Positions 16,207-24,866 of a stretch of 64,000 nt of DNA are shown one piece after another (the stretch's first letter is position 1; each line of letters starts with the position of its first letter). The notes beneath the pieces were generated by a model. That model saw only the letters and a program-made list of their open reading frames with translations, did not search any database and was not told the DNA's origin. The position numbers were made by a program, and so were the translations under genes. Location of the stretch: positions 71,460-135,459 of the forward strand of contig JACJYM010000008.1 of the NCBI GenBank assembly GCA_020636155.1. The letters are read 5' to 3'. The stretch comes from Lewinellaceae bacterium (GTDB lineage: Bacteria > Bacteroidota > Bacteroidia > Chitinophagales > Saprospiraceae).

Positions 16207-17424
16207 TTACGCATTCTCAATTTGTGATTTAGACAAAATATAAAAGCCCCAAGCCGTTGCAAATGCCAATAGAGCAATAAAAGAATATAAAACTATGAAG
16301 TTGTAATTTTCGGCAATATAAAGTCCTACCGAAGGTGCTGTAATATGTGATAGACCATAGGCAATGGAGTACAATGCGATGTACTCTCCTTGACGCCTTT
16401 TGGCTGGTCTAGTGATGACAAAATTCATCATAAAGGGCATGGCAAATATTTCTGCGAAAGTGATGATCGATATAAATAAAAGCACAATCACTATAGCATT
16501 CAAAGGAGCTATTAAAATTAAGTAACTCAAGGCTAAAAGAATACAACCTAATTGAATAAATCTAAAGTTGGATCTTTTTCCATCTACTTTTGTAATTAAT
16601 GGCATTTCTACCATGACAATGAGTAGTCCATTGAGAGACAGAATGTAGCCGATGGTTTCAGTCGAATATCCCCATAAATCATGCATATACAAAGGGACAC
16701 TCGTAAATAATTGAAAAAAACAAAAGGCAAATAAAAAAGTGAAAATTAAAAATTTTATAAATACAAGGTCGTGAATTACCTTGTTGCCTTTATCTGTAGA
16801 GCGACTTTCCTCATGGCTTTTCAATGCATGCTTTTTAGGTAAAAATGAAACCAATGCCAATGCTGCTAACAAACAAGTAGCACCCTCCAAGACGAATATC
16901 CACTTGAAACCGTAATGTTGCGCCACGACACCACCGACGGCAGGCCCAATGGTAAAACCCAAATTAATCGCCAGCCTCATCAAAGAAAAGGATCTTGTAA
17001 TGTTTTCTTTCTTAGCATAGGTCGACACGGCGATTGCATTAGCTGGTCTGAATGTATCAGCCGTAAGACTGAATGCAAAAACTAAGAAAAGGATAGGGTA
17101 GAAGTCTCTTACAAAATACATTGAAAAGGCAATCAAGCCACTGATAGTCAAGGATGACCATTGTATGTCATAATAGTTGATTTTATCGGTTAGTTTTCCA
17201 CCAATAAATGAGCCCAATATACTTCCTAGGCCGAATGCTCCCATGATAATCCCCGCCTGTGTGTAGCTGAGGCATAATTCCTCAGTGGCGTAAAGTGACA
17301 TAAATGTGATAATCATCGTACCTGATCGGTTAATAAGCATGACGAGCCCCAGTAGCCACACATATTTGTTAAGACCCGAAAAAGATCTCACATAGAATCG
17401 TGCCAAGTCAATTATCCATTTCAT
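16207..17424 (-). CDS. MFS transporter
   Basis: A 405-residue protein with about 12 membrane segments of the major facilitator superfamily. The loop GGKLTDKINYYDIQ after the second segment is the usual motif A region, and a charged central loop (KKHALKSHEESRSTDKGNK) divides the two halves. It most resembles drug/metabolite exporters of the MFS, but the substrate cannot be read from the sequence. It is encoded 15 bp after cystathionine beta-synthase, so the pair is probably cotranscribed; a link to sulfur amino acids is possible but unproven. Confidence 0.85.
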   Translation of the reverse strand: MKWIIDLARFYVRSFSGLNKYVWLLGLVMLINRSGTMIITFMSLYATEELCLSYTQAGIIMGAFGLGSILGSFIGGKLTDKINYYDIQWSSLTISGLIAFSMYFVRDFYPILFLVFAFSLTADTFRPANAIAVSTYAKKENITRSFSLMRLAINLGFTIGPAVGGVVAQHYGFKWIFVLEGATCLLAALALVSFLPKKHALKSHEESRSTDKGNKVIHDLVFIKFLIFTFLFAFCFFQLFTSVPLYMHDLWGYSTETIGYILSLNGLLIVMVEMPLITKVDGKRSNFRFIQLGCILLALSYLILIAPLNAIVIVLLFISIITFAEIFAMPFMMNFVITRPAKRRQGEYIALYSIAYGLSHITAPSVGLYIAENYNFIVLYSFIALLAFATAWGFYILSKSQIENA

Positions 17425-17439
17425 TGCAAAGGTGCCTGC

Positions 17440-18798
17440 TTACATCGCTTGTATGATATCGTATTGAGTAATTATGTAATCCTGACCATTAATGTCCTTA
17501 CTGATTACCGCCGGGGAATCTTTTGAAATATACTTATTCAATTCTTTTATTGAAATCGAGGAATCCACAACGGGAAAAGCCGCTTCCATGATTTTATCAA
17601 TAGAAGAATCTAGGTGTTCCATAGGGTTTTTAAGAATGTACTCCAATAATTTGGTGTCTCTAATAGAACCTATGTATTCACCATTTTCTACTACAGGTAA
17701 TTGAGAAATGTCATTCTCCTGCATAATCTTTAATGTCTCTTTGACAGAATTATCTTTGTTTACGGTCATAAATCTTTGATTCTTGAGCCGATTAATTATA
17801 TTTTTGACACTTAATTCCTCCTCAAGAAATCCTCTTTCTCGCATCCAATCGTCGTTAAATATTTTCCCCACATACCGACTTCCATGGTCATGAAATATGA
17901 CGACCACAACGTCACCCTCCTTGAGCTGATCCTTAAGTTGGATAATTCCCGCAAGAGCTGATCCTGCAGAATATCCCAGTAAGAGTCCCTCTTCTTTTGC
18001 CAGTCTTCTTGCCGCGAGAGCACCATCCTTATCGCTTACTTTTTCAAAATGATCAATGACACTAAAATCCACATTTTTAGGCAATATGTCTTCACCTATA
18101 CCCTCAGTAATATAGGGGTATATCTCACTTTCGTCAAAAACACCCGTTTCATGGTATTTTTTAAATACGGATCCATAAGTATCAATGCCCCATACTTTGA
18201 TGTTTGGATTTTTTTCTTTGAGATATTTGGAAGTTCCACTAACAGTACCACCAGTGCCCACGCCTACCACGAGATGTGTGATTTTTCCATCCGTTTGTTT
18301 CCATATTTCAGGGCCGGTGCTTTCGTAGTGAGCCATAGCATTGGAAGGATTATCATATTGATTTAACCAGCAGCTGTTGGGAATCTCTTTAGATAATCTT
18401 TCTGCAACAGAATAATAAGACCTGGGGTCATTCGGTTCTACGTTCGTTGGACATACGATGACTTCTGCTCCTACTGCACGAAGCATATCTACTTTTTCTT
18501 TTGATTGTTTATCCGAAGTTGTGAAAATGCACTTATAACCCTTTACCGCTGCGGCAAGAGCAATGCCCATGCCGGTGTTTCCAGAAGTACACTCTATAAA
18601 AGTACCGCCAGGCTTTATTTTTCCTTGCTTTTCTGCATCTTCTACCATCTTCAGAGCCATTCTATCTTTGATAGAATGGCCTGGATTATAGGTTTCCACC
18701 TTTGCTAATACTAATGCCGGTACATCGGATACTGTTTTGTTTAGTTTCACTAGTGGTGTGTTACCTATGGTCTGAAGTACATTTTCGAAATATTTCAT
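17440..18798 (-). CDS. Cystathionine beta-synthase-type PLP enzyme with CBS domains
   Basis: A 452-residue PLP enzyme. The catalytic domain (about 1-320) has the PLP lysine in GHSIKDRMA (Lys44), the TSGNTGMGIAL phosphate/substrate loop near 70, the GTGGTVSGT loop near 177 and GYSAGSALAG near 260. Residues about 335-452 are a CBS-domain pair, as in human-type cystathionine beta-synthase. This domain order fits condensation of serine and homocysteine to cystathionine, though cysteine synthase activity cannot be ruled out. It stands first in a two-gene unit with the MFS gene. A TATCTTTG box at 18898-18905 could be its promoter. Confidence 0.87.
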   Translation of the reverse strand: MKYFENVLQTIGNTPLVKLNKTVSDVPALVLAKVETYNPGHSIKDRMALKMVEDAEKQGKIKPGGTFIECTSGNTGMGIALAAAVKGYKCIFTTSDKQSKEKVDMLRAVGAEVIVCPTNVEPNDPRSYYSVAERLSKEIPNSCWLNQYDNPSNAMAHYESTGPEIWKQTDGKITHLVVGVGTGGTVSGTSKYLKEKNPNIKVWGIDTYGSVFKKYHETGVFDESEIYPYITEGIGEDILPKNVDFSVIDHFEKVSDKDGALAARRLAKEEGLLLGYSAGSALAGIIQLKDQLKEGDVVVVIFHDHGSRYVGKIFNDDWMRERGFLEEELSVKNIINRLKNQRFMTVNKDNSVKETLKIMQENDISQLPVVENGEYIGSIRDTKLLEYILKNPMEHLDSSIDKIMEAAFPVVDSSISIKELNKYISKDSPAVISKDINGQDYIITQYDIIQAM

Positions 18799-18897
18799 TT
18801 GATGATTTAGTTTTTTAATCTATGTATAAATTATGTTTTTGACACCTCATGTAGGCAGCCAAAAAGTGTTTTTTAGTTGAATTCAATCAAAGAGGTA

Positions 18898-18924
18898 CAA
18901 AGATACTTAAAATCAAGCTGCAAA
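18898..18924 (-). promoter_or_regulatory. Possible promoter of the CBS-MFS unit
   Basis: On the minus strand TTTG (18924-18921), a 15-bp spacer, then TATCTTTG (18905-18898). The spacer is a little shorter than the usual 17-23. It would start RNA about 90-95 bases before the 18798 start codon and downstream of the orphan terminator at 18967-18992, so this gene need not depend on that upstream unit. Confidence 0.4.
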
Positions 18925-18966
18925 TTTTTGGAAAAAATGAATTGAATCACATGCAAAAAAGAAAAA

Positions 18967-18992
18967 GCCCCTAACTCCTACGAGTTAGAGGC
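18967..18992 (-). terminator. Intrinsic terminator of the candidate small RNA
   Basis: Arms 18967-18977 and 18982-18992 form an 11-bp stem (one G-U pair) around a 4-base loop. Read on the minus strand it is followed by TTTTTCTTTTTT. On the plus strand no T-run follows, so the direction is clear. Confidence 0.8.
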
Positions 18993-19014
18993 CCCATCTT
19001 TCTATATAACCCCC

Positions 19015-19059
19015 TTACATGTTATCGAGCGATAACAAATGTAAGCTCTTTGTATTCAT
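19015..19059 (-). CDS. Putative 14-residue peptide inside the small RNA
   Basis: ATG at 19059 and TAA at 19017-19015 define MNTKSLHLLSLDNM. The start lies about 8 bases from the predicted RNA 5' end and AACAA precedes it. The codons cover the GTTATCGCTCGATAAC palindrome. Four leucines in 14 residues would suit a leader peptide. An ORF this short arises easily by chance, so the evidence is its position only. Confidence 0.3.
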   Translation of the reverse strand: MNTKSLHLLSLDNM

Positions 19060-19072
19060 TTGTTATGTGGTA

Positions 19073-19102
19073 CAAATATAATATATAAATCATAAAAACA
19101 AA
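19073..19102 (-). promoter_or_regulatory. Strong consensus promoter for the candidate small RNA
   Basis: Minus strand: TTTG at 19102-19099, an 18-bp spacer, then TATATTTG at 19080-19073. Both boxes match the Bacteroidota primary sigma consensus (TTTG, 17-23 bp, TAnnTTTG) exactly. It is one of the best promoters in the window although no annotated gene follows directly. Confidence 0.7.
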
Positions 19103-19256
19103 GCTTTTTTTTAAAAAAAAGTAAATATTGTTTTCCCATTGTTCAAAGAGTATGCAGTCACATCTAGCAATTTAATCTGTATAAACTTTAAGTTTTGCAT
19201 TTGTATGACATGAAAGATTTTTCACAGTGATTGCTTTAGAAATTCTCAATAAAAAA

Positions 19257-19275
19257 GGCCCACATAATGTGAGCC
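19257..19275 (-). terminator. Bidirectional terminator after the PA-domain gene
   Basis: Hairpin GGCCCACAT-A-ATGTGAGCC (one mismatch) with A-run before and TTTTATT after it, so it can stop RNA from either side. It lies 28 bp after the stop of the minus-strand gene at 19303. Confidence 0.75.
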
Positions 19276-19302
19276 TTTTATTAATTCGTGGAATATTTTT
19301 TC

Positions 19303-21738
19303 TTATTTCTGAATAGTCAGTTTAGTACTATTAAATCCAGAGTTAGTACTTACTAAGACTGAATATACACCAGAAGCAAGATTTGAAACATCTAATCTCA
19401 CGTTTTTATCACTCACTTTGTAATACTGTTTAGTAATGACATTTTTACCAGTAATATCATTTACTAAGATAGTTACTTGATCTTCTATATTTTCAAATGA
19501 TAGATCTACATTAACGTAATCCGTTGTAGGATTAGGAAATACTTCGAAGGAAATATTAGGATCTAAATCGTTCGAACTAGTAACAATATCCAATTCTACA
19601 GGAATGTGCCATACCAATGCTCCACTTTGATCTAAAACTCTATCCGCTTCATCTCCAGATGAGCCACTACCAAAAACACAACCTGCTAGATTAATAGGAT
19701 CATCAGCAAAAGTTGCTAATGCAAACACGTTTGCCGCTGGATTAATATCACCATTGCTATTGGAGTTTGCAGCGTAAAAATACCACAAGGCTTCTCCACC
19801 AGTACCAGTTGTACCTGGGTCAATTGGATTGAAATTAACGGCTACAAGTAGATTGTACTCTTGTCCATCTTCAAAATCCTCTAAAACTAATGCTTCTTCA
19901 CTGTCCAATTTGTAAACAGGTACTGTAATTACTCGGTCAGCACTGTCAGGATCAACAATTGCAAATCCGCCTCCCAACGGGAATCTTTCATCATTGTCAA
20001 CTCCAACTACTCCGTCATCATTAACATCAACCCACTGATAAATCGTTACGCTTACAGTTCCACTATGATTTGCATCTCCCTGAACTGCATATCCAAATTG
20101 TACGTTATCAACCTTATACTTATAGTTGCCTGGAGCTGTACCATTGGTAAAGTGGTAGTTATTAGCTATCGTTGCATAATTACTCATAGAATTGTATCTC
20201 CATCCACCAATATTACCAGAACCATCGACTGGAGTTTTTGAAAATATTTTTCCACCAATAGTATAACTGGTCTCTAAAACATTGTTGCCTAAATCCCCAT
20301 CTGCTTCAGCATTCGCAGTGTATTTAATTGTATAGGTATCGTTTTCGGTTGCAGGTGTATATTTATTAGGGAATACTGCATTTTCATAAGTAGTATCTGC
20401 TTGTAAAACACCGTAATCCAAGTTTTCGCTGTACAATGTTTCGTTAGCAGAGTTTACAACTTCTACGTTAACGCTAACATTTCCAGGGCTAGCATTACCT
20501 AGAGTTTTTACATCTACCATAAATGGAATAGGAAGAGCTCCTTGACCCTCAGGAAATAATTTGTCAGAAGCACCGGCATACCAGTCATCAGACAATGCAA
20601 CATCTTGTTGTAATTCTTCTTTCAAAACAACATCATCAATGATCCAGTAATAAAAATCACCAGTTCCAATGAATTTAATTCTACAGTTTGACTGATTGTC
20701 AAGAACACTAGCTGGAACATCAATTTGCTCTGTGTTTAAAACTTGATTTGTAACGTTTGCAGTAGGAATTGATATTGCAGTTCCCCAAGTAGCACCGCCA
20801 TCTGTTGAGAATGCCACTGAGCTACTTCCATTTAATCTATTATCTAGCGTAGTATAGGAAAGTACAATATTTTCTCTATTGCTGCAATCTATAACAGGTG
20901 AAATTAACTCCGCAGTATATCTAGGATATGGATTTGGAATTTCTGCAGGTGCATAAACTGAAAGTGTGGTACCACAATAGTCGAAGTAAACTGCACCGTT
21001 GCAAAGAGACTCTGATCCAATTACTGAACCAGATCCGAAATATGTACAATCAGAAGTTCCGTCAGCAGTAAATTTCCAAGCTAAGTCATCAACGGATATC
21101 AAATCGGTATTTTCAACACTTACACCCACACTTGTCCAATCACCAAGACCACCGTCAAAATCACCTTGTCCTTTTTCATTACCCCAAAATACATTGTCAT
21201 CATACATCGGGTCACACTGATATCTAAAGGTTCCATTCACATTGCCGTTTTCTAACGCCATTTTAATGATATTGCAATTTGCTCTAGACATCATAAATGC
21301 TACGCCTGTAAATGCAGAAGTACCAGACATAATACTTGGGTCTGAATCGCTATTATTACAAACCATCAAACCAATAGCCGCAGTAGCAGCAAGATTATCT
21401 GCTTTTACTGTGAAATTACATTCACCTCTGTCAAGTATAGCGAATTTTCCATCTAAATCACCGCCATTTGTAATTGGTTCGCAACCATCTGTTACTGTAC
21501 CTGGGGTCATGTCACCGTTAGAATCAATAGCTTGGTCGTCATATCCAAGAGCCAAATCAGCAGTAACATTGGCGCCGCTTTGATCGCCAAACTGTGCTCT
21601 TGCTACTGGATAATCACCAGCGATTTCGGCAGGTTCGTTAATGGTTAATACATATTGACTGTATCCGTTCAGTGCATACGAAAACATCAATAGCAATGTA
21701 GCAAGACCAGCCAATGAATTTGTAAATTTCTTCATCAT
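19303..21738 (-). CDS. Secreted PA-domain protein with type IX sorting domain
   Basis: An 811-residue extracellular protein. A signal peptide covers about 1-28 (LNGYSQ). A protease-associated (PA) domain spans about 50-180, with CEPITNGGDLDGKFAILDRG and ATAAIGLMVCNN. A MAM/jelly-roll-like stretch follows to about 385, then beta-sandwich regions. The last 80 residues are a type IX sorting domain: VFPNPTTDYVNVDLSF near the start of it and GVYSVLVSTNSG near the end. No protease catalytic motif is visible, so the PA domain may serve binding. It is monocistronic by the look of the spacing and of the terminator at 19257. Confidence 0.85.
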   Translation of the reverse strand: MMKKFTNSLAGLATLLLMFSYALNGYSQYVLTINEPAEIAGDYPVARAQFGDQSGANVTADLALGYDDQAIDSNGDMTPGTVTDGCEPITNGGDLDGKFAILDRGECNFTVKADNLAATAAIGLMVCNNSDSDPSIMSGTSAFTGVAFMMSRANCNIIKMALENGNVNGTFRYQCDPMYDDNVFWGNEKGQGDFDGGLGDWTSVGVSVENTDLISVDDLAWKFTADGTSDCTYFGSGSVIGSESLCNGAVYFDYCGTTLSVYAPAEIPNPYPRYTAELISPVIDCSNRENIVLSYTTLDNRLNGSSSVAFSTDGGATWGTAISIPTANVTNQVLNTEQIDVPASVLDNQSNCRIKFIGTGDFYYWIIDDVVLKEELQQDVALSDDWYAGASDKLFPEGQGALPIPFMVDVKTLGNASPGNVSVNVEVVNSANETLYSENLDYGVLQADTTYENAVFPNKYTPATENDTYTIKYTANAEADGDLGNNVLETSYTIGGKIFSKTPVDGSGNIGGWRYNSMSNYATIANNYHFTNGTAPGNYKYKVDNVQFGYAVQGDANHSGTVSVTIYQWVDVNDDGVVGVDNDERFPLGGGFAIVDPDSADRVITVPVYKLDSEEALVLEDFEDGQEYNLLVAVNFNPIDPGTTGTGGEALWYFYAANSNSNGDINPAANVFALATFADDPINLAGCVFGSGSSGDEADRVLDQSGALVWHIPVELDIVTSSNDLDPNISFEVFPNPTTDYVNVDLSFENIEDQVTILVNDITGKNVITKQYYKVSDKNVRLDVSNLASGVYSVLVSTNSGFNSTKLTIQK

Positions 21739-21849
21739 AATTAATAAGTTTTTAATTTCGATTTTAGATAAAAATGTTTCAAATAATTGAGAGTAAAGTT
21801 AATTATTTATTTTGAATTGAAATGTCTTATGGAACAACATTCGTCATTT

Positions 21850-23070
21850 TTATACTTTAATTTTTTTTGAAATGAGGTGGACTATTTTATCCTTTGATCC
21901 TACATTTTCTAATAGCCATACATCTGCATTTCGATTAATTGTTGATAAGTTGTGGATTATGTATGTTGATATATCATATATGTCTTTTGTTTCACAAATT
22001 TCAAAACCTATGCCTGAGTCCAATGCCAATTTTGCTTCTGGAAATTTTTTATGTTTAGGACCGAAAATTACCGGTTTGCCAAAGCTAATCGGCTCCAAAA
22101 TGTTGTGTAATCCATTATGAAAACCACCACCTACATAGCTCATTGTGCTATAATAATACAAGTCAAAGAGCATACCCATTTTGTTTACAATCACGATATT
22201 GGAGTCGTTAGCTTGATGATTAAATTCATCCCACATTATACTTTTAGGTATTAATTTTTTGATTTTGGTAATATAATTATCATTGATATCATGTGGCACT
22301 ACGATGTGAAGGAATTCATCGGAATTATTAATAAATGATTCCAATATTTTAAGATCGTCTACCCAAATACTACCATATACTATGATTCTATTTCTAGGGT
22401 CAAATTCGTCAAGCAACGTAATTTCCTTCCTATTTTCAGACCTTTGTATTACATTATCTACTCGAGAGTCACCAGTTAATTCTGCCTTGAGATGAAAGAG
22501 GTTTGCGATGATTAGTGAATTTTCATTTTGAACGAAAAAACAATCTATTTTTTGCAATATTGGTAAAAAAATATTTCTAATACATGGTCTTAAAAAATAT
22601 TGATTTTTCCGAAAAATGGAGGCGACAAAAAAGGTTGGAGTTTTAGATAGAGTAAGTTGATTCAAATAATTCCACCAAAATTCATATTTTACAAAAATAG
22701 CAAACTTTGGCTTCAGAATGTTGATGAATTTTCGGCTATTTGTATAGGTGTCAAGTGGTAGATATATAGCAGCATTCAACCGTTCGTAATTTTTCCTGAA
22801 CTCTAAGCCAGAGGGGGAAAAAAAACTGACCAAAATAAAATACCCCTGATTAAAATAATAATCTATGAGTGGCCTAGCTTGTTCGAATTCACCTAAAGAT
22901 GCCACATGAAACCATATTATATCTCGGTTGCCCGAAGAAATCTTGATATCAATTAGCTTGTTTCGCCAATTTTTTAATCCTGAGAGTCGTTGAATATATT
23001 TTTTGGAAAATAAACCAATGAAAATTTCGAATAATGAAATTATTTGGATTAGAACTCTATAAAGTATCAT
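21850..23070 (-). CDS. waaA: 3-deoxy-D-manno-octulosonic acid transferase
   Basis: A 406-residue inner-membrane-anchored GT-B glycosyltransferase that adds KDO to lipid A precursor, an essential step of LPS core synthesis. A hydrophobic N-terminal anchor is followed by IIWFHVASLGEFEQARPLI-like wording (WFHVASLGEFEQARP, family hallmark with the catalytic Glu), KPKFAIFVKYEFWWNYL and, in the C-domain, SYVGGGFHNGLHNILEP and KPVIFGPKHKKFPEA. Length is slightly under the E. coli enzyme (425). It starts 6 bp after the barrel-protein gene, so the two probably share a transcript. Confidence 0.93.
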   Translation of the reverse strand: MILYRVLIQIISLFEIFIGLFSKKYIQRLSGLKNWRNKLIDIKISSGNRDIIWFHVASLGEFEQARPLIDYYFNQGYFILVSFFSPSGLEFRKNYERLNAAIYLPLDTYTNSRKFINILKPKFAIFVKYEFWWNYLNQLTLSKTPTFFVASIFRKNQYFLRPCIRNIFLPILQKIDCFFVQNENSLIIANLFHLKAELTGDSRVDNVIQRSENRKEITLLDEFDPRNRIIVYGSIWVDDLKILESFINNSDEFLHIVVPHDINDNYITKIKKLIPKSIMWDEFNHQANDSNIVIVNKMGMLFDLYYYSTMSYVGGGFHNGLHNILEPISFGKPVIFGPKHKKFPEAKLALDSGIGFEICETKDIYDISTYIIHNLSTINRNADVWLLENVGSKDKIVHLISKKIKV

Positions 23071-23076
23071 TTACTC

Positions 23077-23820
23077 TTAGTAATAAATAATTTCTTCTTC
23101 ACTATATCTATAAAAAGGGAGTAAAATTTCGAATTTAAGACCTATCAAATGATCAATTTTACCCTCGGTGTCAAAAGCGGCTTGGTCAAAATTGAACTTT
23201 CTTACATTATGTGAGAAAGCCAGAGTATAATCTACTAAGAAATTCATATTTAACTTTTTGTCCTTGGATACAAACATATACCCAATGTGTGACTTGATAG
23301 CTAACCCTCGCGACAGTCTATCATAACCCTTGCTATAAACCCCATTGATGATTTCAAAAGATTGGGTATCGTCGTTAAAAATCAACTCATGTTGAAGTAA
23401 TCCAACGCCTAAACCTGCTTTTAAGCCCTTCGGGATTTCAATATTTTTGCTGAAAATTTTTCCCGCATATATTCCAATAAACATTCCTCTTCCTCTTATG
23501 ATAGTTTCAGAAGGGACACCAAAAGAGCCATAGAGAACTCCATTTTCAGCTCGGTATGGGGCAAAAACATCTTCCTTGACTGGAGCATTGAATTTGTAAT
23601 CAAAATCTAAACCATAATAGAATTTGGATGATAATATTTGCTCTGCGCCGATAGATATTTTTAAATTTCTACCAAAGCGATTTGCCATGTCTCCACCAGG
23701 CCATTCCATGCCATAACCAAAATTTAGGTTAAACATGCCACCAAAAGTACTTTGACCAACCAGATTTGGAGCAATTGTTATGCTTATTATAAAAAGTATA
23801 AAAACCTGAATTTTTTTCAT
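23077..23820 (-). CDS. Outer-membrane beta-barrel-like protein
   Basis: About 247 residues from the ATG at 23820; the frame is open to 23838 but the natural signal peptide begins MKKIQVFILFIIS and ends near LVGQS. The body is Gly/Tyr/Phe-rich with alternating strands (NLNFGYGMEWPGGDMANRFG, LKAGLGVGLLQHELIF), typical of small outer-membrane barrels of Bacteroidota. No specific family or ligand is recognised. It precedes waaA by 6 bp and is divergent from the UXS gene. Confidence 0.7.
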   Translation of the reverse strand: MKKIQVFILFIISITIAPNLVGQSTFGGMFNLNFGYGMEWPGGDMANRFGRNLKISIGAEQILSSKFYYGLDFDYKFNAPVKEDVFAPYRAENGVLYGSFGVPSETIIRGRGMFIGIYAGKIFSKNIEIPKGLKAGLGVGLLQHELIFNDDTQSFEIINGVYSKGYDRLSRGLAIKSHIGYMFVSKDKKLNMNFLVDYTLAFSHNVRKFNFDQAAFDTEGKIDHLIGLKFEILLPFYRYSEEEIIYY

Positions 23821-23857
23821 ATCCAATTTTCGTATCACAATATTACAGCTAATCGCT

Positions 23858-23865
23858 TACCTTTG
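23858..23865 (+). promoter_or_regulatory. -7 box of the UXS gene (TACCTTTG)
   Basis: TAnnTTTG match 17 bp before the ATG at 23883, giving a leader of about 12 bases. The -33 element is not clear. Confidence 0.45.
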
Positions 23866-23882
23866 CAAACTTAAACGATTTA

Positions 23883-24854
23883 ATGAGAAAAATGTCTTCG
23901 ATGAGTAATCAAAAAAGAGTTTTGATAACAGGAGGAGCTGGTTTTATCGGCTCACATTTGTGTGATAGATTTATAAATGAAGGGTATCGAGTGGTTGCAA
24001 TAGACAATCTTATTACTGGAAACCTTGAAAATATTGCCCATTTATTTCCACTTGAAGAATTCGAATTTTATAACCATGATGTTTCAAAGTTCGTTCATGT
24101 GCCGGGAAATATTGATTATATACTGCATTTTGCAAGTCCCGCAAGCCCTATTGATTACTTACAGATGCCAATCCAGACATTGAAAGTGGGTTCACTCGGG
24201 ACACATAATTTGTTGGGATTGGCAAGAGTTAAAAATGCGAGAGTCTTGATTGCAAGTACTTCTGAGGTATATGGCGATCCTTTAGTACATCCACAATCTG
24301 AAGAGTATTGGGGAAATGTTAACCCAATAGGTCCCCGTGGAGTCTATGATGAAGCCAAACGATTTCAAGAGGCGATGACCATGGCTTATCACACTTATCA
24401 TGGATTGGAAACAAGGATTGTAAGAATTTTCAACACCTACGGACCTCGCATGCGGGTGAATGATGGTCGGGTCTTACCTGCATTTTTCTCACAAGCCATT
24501 AGAGGGGAAGGATTAACTGTATTTGGTGATGGAAACCAAACGAGGAGCTTTTGTTATGTTGATGATTTGGTGGAAGGAATCTACCGATTACTTTTGTCGG
24601 ACTACCAACTACCGGTAAATATGGGCAATCCCGCAGAAATTACCATTTTAGAGTTTGCAGATGAAATATTAAAATTAGTAAACAACCCCAAAGCCCATAT
24701 AATTTACAAACCATTGCCTATTGATGATCCGAAACAACGGAAACCGGATATCACGAGAGCCAATGAAATACTTGGGTGGCAACCCAAAGTGAACAGACAT
24801 GAAGGTCTAAAAAAGACCTATGAGTACTTTAAGGAAGTGGTTTCAGTCGATTAA
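23883..24854 (+). CDS. UDP-glucuronate decarboxylase (UDP-xylose synthase) type SDR
   Basis: A 323-residue extended short-chain dehydrogenase. The NAD-binding GGAGFIGSHLCD is near 17-28, followed by the family-specific HFASPASPIDYLQMP, the catalytic Ser/Thr region ASTSEVYGDP and the YDEAKRFQEA form of the YxxxK motif (Y then K four later). RSFCYVDDLVEGIYRLL and the C-terminal REPDI-like RKPDITRANEILGWQP also match UXS enzymes. It should convert UDP-glucuronate to UDP-xylose for surface polysaccharide. ATG codons at 23892 and 23901 are alternative starts. It ends 12 bp from the convergent metK gene. Confidence 0.87.
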   Translation: MRKMSSMSNQKRVLITGGAGFIGSHLCDRFINEGYRVVAIDNLITGNLENIAHLFPLEEFEFYNHDVSKFVHVPGNIDYILHFASPASPIDYLQMPIQTLKVGSLGTHNLLGLARVKNARVLIASTSEVYGDPLVHPQSEEYWGNVNPIGPRGVYDEAKRFQEAMTMAYHTYHGLETRIVRIFNTYGPRMRVNDGRVLPAFFSQAIRGEGLTVFGDGNQTRSFCYVDDLVEGIYRLLLSDYQLPVNMGNPAEITILEFADEILKLVNNPKAHIIYKPLPIDDPKQRKPDITRANEILGWQPKVNRHEGLKKTYEYFKEVVSVD

Positions 24855-24866
24855 AAAAGTTGTAAA

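Larger units (their letters stand above)
18961..19067 (-). ncRNA. Candidate small RNA with own promoter and terminator
   Basis: This is in the 504-bp gene-free stretch 18799-19302. On the minus strand a complete Bacteroidota promoter (19102-19073) is followed by about 107 bases and then an 11-bp hairpin with a T-rich tail. The inside holds a second strong stem: GTTATCG/CGATAAC at 19021-19036, extended by TTACAT (19015-19020) and ATGTAA (19039-19044) with a 2-base bulge. A 14-codon ORF starts near the 5' end. No known RNA family is recognised. It may be a small RNA, a peptide-coding RNA or a leader-type attenuator. The transcript ends are predicted only. Confidence 0.55.
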
